Shown: positions 25,816-34,023 of the stretch, one piece after another
Layout: every line of letters begins with the position of its first letter
Position numbering within the stretch: position 1 is the stretch's first letter
NCBI GenBank assembly: GCA_903903985.1
Contig: CAIVAT010000018.1
Coordinates: 62,001-126,000, forward strand
Reading direction: 5' to 3'
From: an uncultured Bacteroidales bacterium
GTDB taxonomy: Bacteria > Bacteroidota > Bacteroidia > Bacteroidales > FEN-979
Length of the DNA: 64,000 bases
Program-made: the position numbers and the translations under genes
Notes under the pieces: model-generated
Told to the model about the DNA's origin: nothing
The model's input: the letters and a program-made list of their open reading frames with translations, nothing else
Databases searched by the model: none

Positions 25816-26430
25816 TTAGTGAAGCTTGGTGCTGATCAGGTGCAGAAATTCGGCCCGGGTTTTATCCCGTTCAAAAGCTCCGACAAAATCGGAGGTCGTT
25901 GTGACAGAATTCTGTTTCTGAACGCCACGCATGGCCATACACAAATGTTGTGCCTCAATTACAACTGCCACCCCAAGGGGTTTCAGGGTGTCGTTGATGG
26001 CCTCTTTGATTTGCATGGTAAGCCGCTCCTGTACCTGCAAACGTCGGGCATAAATATCCACCACCCTGGCAATTTTGCTTAATCCGGTGATATATTTATC
26101 TGGAATATATGCCACATGGGCTTTCCCGATGAACGGAACCATGTGGTGCTCGCACATCGAATAGATCTCAATGTCTTTAACAATCACCATTTCTCGATAG
26201 TCCTCCCTGAATTTCGCCGAACTCAGTATCTCCTTGGGATCAAGCGCATATCCCTGCGTAAGGAATTGAATGGCTTTGGCAATGCGCAGCGGGGTCTTCT
26301 CCAATCCTTCGCGGTTCGGGTTTTCCCCGATGAGGCGAAGAATTTCTTTGTAATGGAAACTCAGCTCCTCGGTTGTTTTTTGATCAAATTCCTCGAACTT
26401 TTCGTAATTAAGCTTTCGTTTGGTTGCCAT
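25816..26430 (-). CDS. folE: GTP cyclohydrolase I
   Basis: A 204-residue T-fold enzyme. Zinc and substrate motifs are CEHHMVPF (Cys and His ligands), VQERLTMQI, and HLCMAMRGV with the second Cys. It converts GTP to 7,8-dihydroneopterin triphosphate, feeding folate, queuosine (QueD at 11452) and tetrahydropterin pathways. It lies 17 bases downstream of a PTPS gene on the same strand, which suggests a dedicated pterin route. Confidence 0.92.
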   Translation of the reverse strand: MATKRKLNYEKFEEFDQKTTEELSFHYKEILRLIGENPNREGLEKTPLRIAKAIQFLTQGYALDPKEILSSAKFREDYREMVIVKDIEIYSMCEHHMVPFIGKAHVAYIPDKYITGLSKIARVVDIYARRLQVQERLTMQIKEAINDTLKPLGVAVVIEAQHLCMAMRGVQKQNSVTTTSDFVGAFERDKTRAEFLHLISTKLH

Positions 26431-26447
26431 AAGAGTTTATTTGCAAA

Positions 26448-26861
26448 TCATTTACCATAATATTCTACAATATTGTTTTCTGATTGTTCAAGGCGCACGC
26501 AATGCAGGATGCCTCCAAGTTTTTCAATATCATCCGCAAGTTCATTCCAGATCCCAATAGCCACATTTTCACTTGTTGGCACTTTCCCTGCCAGGAAATC
26601 AACTTCGAGGTTAAGGTTTTTATGATCAACCTTCTGCAAAATCTTTTCATCAATCAATTTGCTGACGTGACGAAGATGGATCACCAAACCCGTTTCAGGA
26701 TCAACTTCGCCTTTCACAGTGACAAAAAGGATGTAATTATGCCCGTGCCAGTTTGGATTGGAGCATTTGCCGAAGACCGTAAAATTCTCAGTATCCGAAT
26801 ACCCCGGAAGAAATAACCGGTGTGCCGCGCTGAAATGCTCCCTGCGGATAATGTAGATCAT
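26448..26861 (-). CDS. 6-pyruvoyltetrahydropterin synthase, animal-type (PTPS)
   Basis: A 137-residue enzyme from ATG 26861 (the open frame to 26969 adds a hydrophobic, unlikely N-terminus). Zinc ligands H14, H39, H41; catalytic Cys33 in the long-spaced KCSNPNWHGHNY arrangement; Asp79-His80 in VDHKNL; and Glu125 in LEQSENNIV. This spacing and the GEVDPETGLV and DHKNLNLEV stretches follow vertebrate PTPS much more than QueD. Expected reaction: dihydroneopterin triphosphate to 6-pyruvoyltetrahydropterin, towards a biopterin-like cofactor. It sits in an operon with folE; no sepiapterin reductase is visible here. Confidence 0.82.
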   Translation of the reverse strand: MIYIIRREHFSAAHRLFLPGYSDTENFTVFGKCSNPNWHGHNYILFVTVKGEVDPETGLVIHLRHVSKLIDEKILQKVDHKNLNLEVDFLAGKVPTSENVAIGIWNELADDIEKLGGILHCVRLEQSENNIVEYYGK

Positions 26862-26871
26862 GGTGATTGGA

Positions 26872-27918
26872 TTAATGAACAAAAGTACTGCTTTTTTTCC
26901 TTTTGAAAAAGTTAAACCGGGTACCCCCCCATATACGGAACTGGGCGACATCATAGTTGAACATCGCATTGCTTAATTTAGCCGGCACTTCATTGAAACC
27001 GGTCTGAATGGAGCCGCCCAGAAACCATTTGTCGGAATTATACCCAAAAGCAAACCGGCCACTCAACTGGAATGAAAACTCAAAATCGGAAAAGGATTGC
27101 AATTCACTGGAATAGGTATGGAACTGGGCAGCAACACCGGGAAAAACAGCCGCAGTGACATATACGTTTTTAAGAAACACCAGGGTATATGCATATCCCG
27201 GTGCCAAACCTATTGAATAAAAGTTGCCCCCCAGGATATGATTCGCCGACGGGATATTATACTCTATAATTAACTCTTCAGGGATAATCCCATTTGCAGA
27301 GCTGATTTGGTAATAAAGGAATGATGGCCTCACCAAAAGACTGCCCGCACTCCTTTTCTGCCGTTCGTTCTGGATGAATGCAGCGCGAATGGAAAACCTT
27401 CCGGGATTATAAATCCAGTAAGCCGACACCCCCACCGAAAAGGTAGCCATATCCGGTATAATGTATTTTGTGTCATCTGGCCGTTCAGGATAACTGATGT
27501 AGAACCCTTTGTATTGCTGAAGAAAGAGTTCGGCGGCAAAGCTGCGTCCGAATGCACTGAAACGCAGATCGAGTGTTGATGTGTTCCCGTATTTCGCTTT
27601 GTCACTTTTATAAAATGGATTGTCGATGGACAATACAAGTCCAAACCACTTCCAGTAACCTGCCAGTCCCACCTGGACATTGACATTCGGGCGGTATTCG
27701 ATCTTGTCGAGGTTTCCGGCATTGATTCTCAGCGAGGCATTTTGAAAACTGAAAAACAGCCTGGCCGTAAGCTTATGCGGATACCGCTCAATGTAATTGC
27801 TGTCAATGGTTGAATGCATGCTGTCGGATGCCGGAATTAAAGGAAGTGCAACGGAGATCTTTGCTGTTGCGAGCACCAGAACAAGCATAAATCCATTCGC
27901 CATGGGGCTGTAAGTCAT
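26872..27918 (-). CDS. DUF4421-family outer-membrane-like protein
   Basis: A 348-residue exported protein of a Bacteroidota-restricted family (DUF4421). N-terminal signal (residues ~6-25), then alternating aromatic-ended strands typical of an outer membrane beta-barrel: KLTARLFFSFQNASLRI, GLAPGYAYTLVFLKNVYVTAAV and the last FRIWGGTRFNFF. Function is not known to me. ATG 27918 or ATG 27903 could be the start. It follows the small membrane genes at 27925 and 28364, where atpB often sits in related genomes. Confidence 0.7.
   Translation of the reverse strand: MTYSPMANGFMLVLVLATAKISVALPLIPASDSMHSTIDSNYIERYPHKLTARLFFSFQNASLRINAGNLDKIEYRPNVNVQVGLAGYWKWFGLVLSIDNPFYKSDKAKYGNTSTLDLRFSAFGRSFAAELFLQQYKGFYISYPERPDDTKYIIPDMATFSVGVSAYWIYNPGRFSIRAAFIQNERQKRSAGSLLVRPSFLYYQISSANGIIPEELIIEYNIPSANHILGGNFYSIGLAPGYAYTLVFLKNVYVTAAVFPGVAAQFHTYSSELQSFSDFEFSFQLSGRFAFGYNSDKWFLGGSIQTGFNEVPAKLSNAMFNYDVAQFRIWGGTRFNFFKRKKSSTFVH
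26880..26887 (-). promoter_or_regulatory. Candidate -7 box for the PTPS-folE pair
   Basis: Reads TACTTTTG on the minus strand, 19 bases before the PTPS ATG at 26861. It lies in the end of the DUF4421 gene. It supports the short PTPS start. No -33 box is seen. Confidence 0.35.
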
Positions 27919-27924
27919 GCTCCT

Positions 27925-28329
27925 TTATTGAACTTTATGATCCGGAAGGGATGGTTGGGTGTACCTGATGATGCATACTGATTCAAAAATGGTGTAACAC
28001 AGGTAAAGGAGGAAAAAACCAAGCATGAAAGGAATCGCATCGGCACGGTTGAAAAAAGCGTAAGCGATCATGACACCGGCATAGATAAAAAGTTTAAGAA
28101 GAATGGTAAGCAGAAAAGTGTTTACAAATTTAATGAACCTCTTTCCGGTTGACCTGAGCAGATAATAAAAAGAAAGGAGTGAGGTTGCAATGAAAAAAAC
28201 AAAAAGGAAAGGCAGGGCCGGAGAAAGGTAAGACCTGGGGAGAAGGAACATCATGATCAAGGCAATTGCTCCAAGAATGGCTGAAAACACAAGCAAATGC
28301 TTAAGATATTTAAGGTAAGCTGAATTCAT
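27925..28329 (-). CDS. Small four-helix membrane protein, ATP-synthase-neighbourhood type
   Basis: 134 residues with four predicted membrane helices (about 12-30, 38-58, 68-92, 100-120) and a short charged tail. I do not recognise a named family, but it resembles the unassigned membrane protein found between AtpZ and AtpB in Bacteroidota. It has no catalytic motif. Here no ATP synthase subunit follows. Confidence 0.6.
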   Translation of the reverse strand: MNSAYLKYLKHLLVFSAILGAIALIMMFLLPRSYLSPALPFLFVFFIATSLLSFYYLLRSTGKRFIKFVNTFLLTILLKLFIYAGVMIAYAFFNRADAIPFMLGFFLLYLCYTIFESVCIIRYTQPSLPDHKVQ

Positions 28330-28363
28330 GGGGCAAAGATACTAAATATTGTAACGACAGTAT

Positions 28364-28573
28364 TTACTTGCGCAAGAGGTCTTTGACGACAAAATAGATG
28401 GAAAGGGCAACAGAAATAATGGAAAAAAGCACTGTCAGGATGGGCCGTGTCTGCAGCCATTGGTCCAGTTTAAACCCGGAAAACACCCCTGCAAGAATGA
28501 TTGCCAGCATTTGAAAGGCCATGCCTGAATACCGGGCATAGGCGTTAAGGTTTTTCCGGGGATCTGATTCCAT
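28364..28573 (-). CDS. AtpZ/AtpI-family small membrane protein
   Basis: 69 residues with two membrane helices: SGMAFQMLAIILAGVFSGFKLDQWL and ILTVLFSIISVALSIYFVV. The loop with F-x-G-x-x-LDQWL and the short C-terminal basic tail fit AtpZ, an accessory of F1Fo ATP synthase assembly or of Mg2+/Ca2+ supply. Its start overlaps the end of the bactofilin gene by 29 bases, implying co-translation. Confidence 0.8.
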   Translation of the reverse strand: MESDPRKNLNAYARYSGMAFQMLAIILAGVFSGFKLDQWLQTRPILTVLFSIISVALSIYFVVKDLLRK

Positions 28574-28949
28574 TTGTGGGTGGGGGAATCTTATTGTCTT
28601 TTAAGCCGGGCTGCTCCATCCGGCAGTTTCCCGAAAATTTGGCTCCCGGCTCAATGGCAAGCTTGCCGGTGGTGATATCCCCGCTGAAGCGGGCTGTTTC
28701 TTTTAAAGTCAATAGTTCAGCAACTTTAACCGTAGCAGTGACTTCACCTGAAAAATCTGCATTCTGACATGTGATCTCGCCATCAATTTTACCAGTAGGG
28801 CCAACAACAATTTTACCTTTACACTGGATGTTCCCATTGAGAGTTCCGTCAATCCGAAAATCACCATTGACCTGGATTTCGCCTTTCACCATTGCGCCTG
28901 GGCCCAGGATGTTGATGGTGGGCATTTCAGGTTCTCTGTTTTTCGACAT
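28545..28949 (-). CDS. Bactofilin (polymer-forming cytoskeletal protein)
   Basis: 134 residues from ATG 28949. A beta-helical bactofilin core with repeating G-x-[IV]-x-[GC] turns (ILGPGAMVKGEIQVNGDFRI, LNGNIQCKGKIVVGPTG) is flanked by short disordered ends; the proline-rich tail overlaps the atpZ start. Bactofilins self-assemble into non-polar filaments at the inner membrane and recruit cell wall or motility factors. It lies 23 bases after porW, so it is co-expressed with a T9SS component. Confidence 0.87.
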   Translation of the reverse strand: MSKNREPEMPTINILGPGAMVKGEIQVNGDFRIDGTLNGNIQCKGKIVVGPTGKIDGEITCQNADFSGEVTATVKVAELLTLKETARFSGDITTGKLAIEPGAKFSGNCRMEQPGLKDNKIPPPTNGIRSPEKP

Positions 28950-28972
28950 AAATATTGATTTAAACACGGTAG

Positions 28973-31657
28973 TTATTTAATGGCAGGGTAATTTTTTTCA
29001 AAGAAACGAAGATACTGAGGAATATCCTTATTTTTATATAAAACTGGATAATTTTCTACAGAGATAACAAAGTTGAAATACTCGCCTGCGTTTTCAAGTT
29101 TGGTAAAAATATATTTACTGCTGAGGATTCCCATGAAATAGTTCATGGCAGTTTCACTGTTGTCAAAATTGTTCACCGTGATCATCTGGCGCCCATTATC
29201 CAGCAGCAGGCTGTTTACCATCAGGTTATCGAGATCGTTGAATTTCGCATTGTAATCCGAGATTTTCACTTTGAGCGCATCGACATCCACAAGTTGGTCG
29301 TTGACAATCAACACGTAAAAATGCATTGCATTGGGATCGAATTTATACAATTTCATGGTGTTATCCGCGATGGTTGTAGAATCAGGTGCAACAGGCAGCC
29401 CTTTGGCATCCTTTGGGGTTCCAAGAAAGGCAAGTACGTTTTCTGCCATCGGTTTTACCTTGCTCCTGGGATAGTCCCGGATAACCTTGTTCATCGCTGC
29501 CACAAGTGAATCAACAACTTCGATTTTTCCAAGTGCCAGAGCACGCATGTAGTCAAATTTTGGCATCAGCACCGAATCGGATTTGAATTTGGTCCTGGCA
29601 ATGTCTGCATTATTGATGACCATGTAATACTGCTGGTTTGTGAACGCTTTGTAAGTGTCGGAATAAAGTTTGGAAGCATCCGATTGCCGCGCGTTAATCT
29701 CTTTATAATAATTCGGGTTCACCAGCAATTTGGCATAATCACTTTCAGGATACAGGGTAAGGATCTGATTCTTATATTGGTCGCTTTTGGGTTGGTTCTG
29801 AAGGTGGGCATAGAGCTGGCACAACTCATAGGCCGTTTGGATCTTATATTTGTTGGATGGGAACCGGTTGAGCAGGGCCAGGAATGTTTCAGTTGCATTC
29901 ACATAATCACCAAGTCCTTCAACATAAATGAATCCTGCCTGGTAATAGGCCTCGATGATCATGTCGTTGGACGCAAGAACTTTTTCTTTGGTTAACGGGA
30001 TATCCGGCAGATAATATGCCCTCTCCTTGGGATTTTTTGATTTTGCAAGCCCTTTTTTCCCTCCATTGACGGAGTCTCCGGCTGCACCTGAAACTGAATC
30101 CGAGGGCTGCGTCTCCGTGGGTATATTGGCTACCATTTTATTTGAAAGGAACCAATTGTCTTCAAGCTTTCGCTGCCCCCATTTTCGCTGAAATGTTGAA
30201 AAGCCTTGCGACATGGTCGTTGCGTTGTAAAAATACCAGCGCCCGTCTGTTGTGCTTCCTCCCGGCTGATCCTGCCCCATGCCCTGACCGTATAAATTCT
30301 GAGCCTCCAACCTTTGTTGTTCTTCCCTCATTTTTTTCATTTCATCGGCAACAAGTTTTGATATAACCTGGTCGATGACTTTATTACGGTCAGCTTCCGA
30401 CATGGTAGCCAGTTTTTGCAGACTATCCTGCCTCTGGATGACCTGGAGGTTTTTAACCAGATCGGTGAGGGTTTGGGTCCGTTTGTAAAGTTCGGTGTAA
30501 TTGGGAAAGTCTTTCGGCAGGAACTGCATGGTGCTGTCGTAATAGGCCTGGGAAATGGGATAATCACGTGTTCCGAAGAAAATATCCGCCAGTTCCAACG
30601 ACGAAATTGCTTTCTGGTAATTGTTCGTCACGCTGGTGCTGACTGATTTTTTATAAAATTCAACCGCGGTTACCGTATCATCATCCTTCATGGAAATATG
30701 AGCGAGGGCGTAATAAATCTGATCCTGAAAATCCTTGTTTTTAAAATCCTTCAGCATTTTTGTCAGCTTTTTGACAATATATTCCCGGTTGCCGCTTTTT
30801 GCATCATAACACTGGGCAAGGTTGATCTTTGCATTAAACTCCATTTCATACGACTTGGCATGTTTGATCACATAGGAATACATTTTCGTTGCCTCGTTCA
30901 AATCACCGTTAAGCTGGTAGATCTGGCCGAGGATGAATTCACACCGCGTACGGTCTGCCGAAGTGGGTTTTAATTCCAGGGCACGGGTGAGGTAAGGCAC
31001 GGCTGCATCGTAGCTCTTTTGCATTATGAAAAAATGGCCGTATACCAGATTAAGCTCGGTCTCATATTTCTGGGGGGCATCGCCTTTATTGATCTTGCTC
31101 AGCATAAGGTCAAGCATCGGCTCTGCCCGGCTGAAATCGCCAATCTGAATGTTTGTCTTGGCCAGCCATAGCATCGCATCGTATTTGATCTCATTTTCAT
31201 TGTAGGTCTTGATCACAAACTCGAACGTACGCCGGGCCATGGGATAATCCTGTTTGTAAAAATAACATTTGCCGATAAGCAGGTAAGAATCGTCAATCCA
31301 GCGCACATACTCTTTCCGGTTAAAGACCATTGAATGTTTGTTGATTGCCTTGGAGGCTTTTTTTATGGCAATGTCTGCATATTGGGAGATCTTTGATGCG
31401 CTGGCTTTATCACCATAAAGGTAAACCGGAAGTACCAGGGCATAATTGTCTTTGAGTCCAATTTGCAGATCCTTGAGCCCCGTGCGAAGATTATCCATGC
31501 CATTCCAATACACGTTGTAGTGTGAAGTGATGTTGTGGTAGGTTCGGCGAACCATCGTGTTTTTCTTGGTGGAACATGCACTAAACATGGCTAATCCAGA
31601 TAAAATCAGGACCCATGCGGCGAGGGAATATATCTTCGTCGGCTTCAAAACATTCAA
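28973..31657 (-). CDS. porW: PorW/SprE-like T9SS lipoprotein with tetratricopeptide repeats
   Basis: An 894-residue lipoprotein: signal peptide with lipobox FSAC (Cys28), then the conserved THYHNITSHYNVYWNGM-like entry segment (RRTYHNITSHYNVYWNG), and at least eight TPR-like helical hairpins to about residue 390, a linker, and further TPRs and a C-terminal domain. SprE (Flavobacterium) and PorW (Porphyromonas) are needed for T9SS function, probably linking the trans-envelope complex to the attachment complex. The frame starts at TTG 31657 (or TTG 31648); no usable ATG precedes the lipobox. Confidence 0.83.
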   Translation of the reverse strand: MNVLKPTKIYSLAAWVLILSGLAMFSACSTKKNTMVRRTYHNITSHYNVYWNGMDNLRTGLKDLQIGLKDNYALVLPVYLYGDKASASKISQYADIAIKKASKAINKHSMVFNRKEYVRWIDDSYLLIGKCYFYKQDYPMARRTFEFVIKTYNENEIKYDAMLWLAKTNIQIGDFSRAEPMLDLMLSKINKGDAPQKYETELNLVYGHFFIMQKSYDAAVPYLTRALELKPTSADRTRCEFILGQIYQLNGDLNEATKMYSYVIKHAKSYEMEFNAKINLAQCYDAKSGNREYIVKKLTKMLKDFKNKDFQDQIYYALAHISMKDDDTVTAVEFYKKSVSTSVTNNYQKAISSLELADIFFGTRDYPISQAYYDSTMQFLPKDFPNYTELYKRTQTLTDLVKNLQVIQRQDSLQKLATMSEADRNKVIDQVISKLVADEMKKMREEQQRLEAQNLYGQGMGQDQPGGSTTDGRWYFYNATTMSQGFSTFQRKWGQRKLEDNWFLSNKMVANIPTETQPSDSVSGAAGDSVNGGKKGLAKSKNPKERAYYLPDIPLTKEKVLASNDMIIEAYYQAGFIYVEGLGDYVNATETFLALLNRFPSNKYKIQTAYELCQLYAHLQNQPKSDQYKNQILTLYPESDYAKLLVNPNYYKEINARQSDASKLYSDTYKAFTNQQYYMVINNADIARTKFKSDSVLMPKFDYMRALALGKIEVVDSLVAAMNKVIRDYPRSKVKPMAENVLAFLGTPKDAKGLPVAPDSTTIADNTMKLYKFDPNAMHFYVLIVNDQLVDVDALKVKISDYNAKFNDLDNLMVNSLLLDNGRQMITVNNFDNSETAMNYFMGILSSKYIFTKLENAGEYFNFVISVENYPVLYKNKDIPQYLRFFEKNYPAIK

Positions 31658-31687
31658 AACATTTAGATAGTACTAACTTTAATTTTA

Positions 31688-31695
31688 CAAAAATA
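31688..31695 (-). promoter_or_regulatory. Candidate -7 box for porW
   Basis: Reads TATTTTTG on the minus strand, 30 bases before the porW start. No -33 box at the usual distance; the surrounding DNA is AT-rich, so chance matches are more likely. Confidence 0.3.
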
Positions 31696-31749
31696 TTTTA
31701 ATTTTTTGAATTACCGGAAAGTAATAAATGAAAATTACCCGGAGTTTGA

Positions 31750-31855
31750 ACCCCATCCCTCCTGGCCCCCTTCCGTTTGGGCTCCATCTTCCTCCCCCTT
31801 CCCCAAACAGGGAAGACAAGTCCCTCCCTTTTTGGGGAGGGATTTAGGGTGGGGT
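31750..31855. repeat. Intergenic palindromic repeat element (REP-like)
   Basis: A ~106-base C/T-rich to G-rich element between porW and the M23 peptidase gene, with three nested inverted repeats: ends ACCCCATCCCT (31750-31760) against AGGGTGGGGT (31846-31855, one-base gap); GTTTGGG (31775-31781) with CCCAAAC (31802-31808); and a perfect TCCCTCCC-tttttg-GGGAGGGA hairpin (31821-31842). The base composition differs from neighbouring AT-rich DNA. It resembles the dispersed intergenic repeats known in Bacteroidota; copy number cannot be judged from one copy here. Confidence 0.6.
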
Positions 31856-31927
31856 AAAACTCCCGATAGTTGTGGCGTCATATAATTTTCCGATATTTGC
31901 AGCGTTTTCAGGATCAGTTTGTGAACC

Positions 31928-32818
31928 ATGGCTTTGGAAAAAAAAGATAGGAAAAAGGGAAAGTGGACTGAAAAATGGCGCAATAAATACCGCCTTGTTT
32001 TCATGACTGACGATACCCTGGAGGAGCGGTTTACCTTCAGGCTTTCCCGGATGAATGTGTTTATAGCCCTGGGAACACTCGCCATCATCCTGATTTTTCT
32101 TACCAGCGTGCTGATCACCTTCACACCGCTGCGGGAATACATCCCCGGATATACCAATGTAGGACTGACGAAAAGGTTGTACAAATTGCAGCTGAAAACG
32201 GATTCCATTGAACGGAATTTGGTTGCCAAAGATCAGTTTATCAGTAATTTACGAAATGTTATTGATGGAAAGGATCTGACAGATGACAAACCGGTAACGA
32301 GGGACACCCTGAAACGATACGGGAACATCAGCATCAAACGGTCTGCTGAAGATTCGTTGCTGCGCCTTGAGGTTGAAAATCAGAATAAATACAGTTTGTA
32401 TAAAATGGAAGCCATTGATATCACCAGCCAGAAAAAATCGTCCATTGGTGGGGTTCTGTTCTTTACACCCCTGAAAGGGATCATTACCAACATGTTCAAT
32501 CCTGCCCAAAAACATTACGGAGTTGATGTTGTTGCCAAGCAGAACGAAGCGGTTAAAGCCGTGCTGGATGGCACGGTCATCCTGAGCAACTGGACGTTGG
32601 AAACAGGTTATGTGATCGTTGTCCAGCATGCCCGGAATATTGTATCGTTATACAAGCATAATTCTGCGATCCTTAAAAAGGTTGGTGACTATGTAAGGGC
32701 AGGCGATCCAATTGCAATCGTTGGTGAAACCGGCGAATTGACCACGGGGCCGCATCTCCATTTTGAGTTATGGAGCGATGGCAGTCCGTTAGACCCAAAA
32801 GAATACATAACTTTTTAA
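31928..32818 (+). CDS. M23-family (LytM) peptidase, membrane-anchored
   Basis: A 296-residue protein: basic cytosolic N-terminus, one membrane helix (about 42-66), a coiled region to about 110, and a C-terminal LytM domain. The zinc/catalytic residues are complete: HYGVDV (His and Asp ligands), the YKH histidine, and HLHFEL. It likely cuts peptide crosslinks of peptidoglycan during envelope growth, or activates other hydrolases. It is 17 bases upstream of dxr and appears to open a dxr-rseP operon. Confidence 0.87.
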   Translation: MALEKKDRKKGKWTEKWRNKYRLVFMTDDTLEERFTFRLSRMNVFIALGTLAIILIFLTSVLITFTPLREYIPGYTNVGLTKRLYKLQLKTDSIERNLVAKDQFISNLRNVIDGKDLTDDKPVTRDTLKRYGNISIKRSAEDSLLRLEVENQNKYSLYKMEAIDITSQKKSSIGGVLFFTPLKGIITNMFNPAQKHYGVDVVAKQNEAVKAVLDGTVILSNWTLETGYVIVVQHARNIVSLYKHNSAILKKVGDYVRAGDPIAIVGETGELTTGPHLHFELWSDGSPLDPKEYITF

Positions 32819-32835
32819 TCCATCACTGCAGATCA

Positions 32836-33993
32836 TTGAAAAAAAACCTCGCCATATTAGGATCAACCGGGAGTATTGGAACCCAGGCACTCGATGTGTT
32901 GCGCAACCACCCTGATCTGTTTGGGGTTGAAGTCCTTACTGCCCAGGGAAACTGCGACCTCCTGATCAGCCAGGCCATTGAATTCAGGCCAAATGCGGTT
33001 GTCATCGGAAATGAGCATTGCTATTTGAAATTATCTGAAGCCCTGAAAAAATACCCGGTGAAGGTTTTTGCAGGCCAGGATGCCATTGCCCAGATTGTGG
33101 AGATGGAAGAAATCGACCTGGTCCTGAGTGCATTGGTTGGCTATGCCGGGCTAAAACCAACGTTAAATGCAATCAGGGCAGGTAAACATGTTGCCCTGGC
33201 CAATAAGGAGACGCTGGTCATCGCTGGTGACCTGGTCATGTCGGAAGCCCGTCGGAACAATGTGATGGTCCTTCCCATCGATTCTGAACACTCTGCAATT
33301 TTTCAATGTCTGGCAGGGGAACCGCATGGAAGCGTGGAGAAAATTTACCTTACTGCTTCCGGAGGCCCTTTTCTTGGGAAAACAGTGGACCAGATGAAGA
33401 ACATTACCAGGGAAGATGCGTTGCAGCATCCCAACTGGAAAATGGGAAATAAGATCACCATCGATTCGGCCTCAATGATGAACAAGGGATTGGAGGTGAT
33501 TGAAGCCCGGTGGCTTTTTAACCTGCTGCCCGAACAAATTGATGTGATCATTCACCCGCAGTCAGTCGTTCATTCCATGGTACAATTCGTTGATGGTTCG
33601 ATAAAAGCACAACTGGGCCTGCCGGATATGAAACTTCCGATACTCTATGCATTGACTTTCCCGCAGCGGGTAAAGTCGGGCTTACCCCGGTTAAATTTTG
33701 CAGACTTTCCGCAACTTACGTTTGAAGCACCGGATACAAAATTGTTCAGGAACCTTTCACTTGCCTATGATGCACTGCGGCAGGGAGGAAACATGCCCTG
33801 TATCCTGAACGCGGCCAATGAAATTGCGGTCAGCGCATTTTTAAATAATCGCCTTAGCTTCCTGGCCATGCCCGACGTTGTTGAATATTGCATGAAAACA
33901 GCAACTTTTATCGCAAATCCGGGATATGACAATTATGTTGAATCGCACGGAGAAGCAATGAAACTAGCCGACGAATTTATCCTTCATTTATAA
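32836..33993 (+). CDS. dxr: 1-deoxy-D-xylulose-5-phosphate reductoisomerase
   Basis: A 385-residue enzyme of normal length. The NADPH motif is ILGSTGSIGTQALDV; the metal and substrate residues lie in the Dxr-typical DSEHSAIFQCL, TASGGPF and NKGLEVIEA segments. It performs the first committed step of MEP isoprenoid synthesis. The start is TTG 32836, since the family begins close to the GSTGSIG motif; the ATG at 32770 would overlap the peptidase gene by 49 bases and add 22 residues. Confidence 0.92.
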   Translation: MKKNLAILGSTGSIGTQALDVLRNHPDLFGVEVLTAQGNCDLLISQAIEFRPNAVVIGNEHCYLKLSEALKKYPVKVFAGQDAIAQIVEMEEIDLVLSALVGYAGLKPTLNAIRAGKHVALANKETLVIAGDLVMSEARRNNVMVLPIDSEHSAIFQCLAGEPHGSVEKIYLTASGGPFLGKTVDQMKNITREDALQHPNWKMGNKITIDSASMMNKGLEVIEARWLFNLLPEQIDVIIHPQSVVHSMVQFVDGSIKAQLGLPDMKLPILYALTFPQRVKSGLPRLNFADFPQLTFEAPDTKLFRNLSLAYDALRQGGNMPCILNAANEIAVSAFLNNRLSFLAMPDVVEYCMKTATFIANPGYDNYVESHGEAMKLADEFILHL

Positions 33994-34023
33994 AATTATT
34001 AATCTGTAATTCAGGAATAACGC

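Noticed and set aside
31658-31927. Possible CRISPR-like or integron repeat in the G/C-rich stretch
   Set aside because: Only nested inverted repeats, no regular spacer-repeat array.
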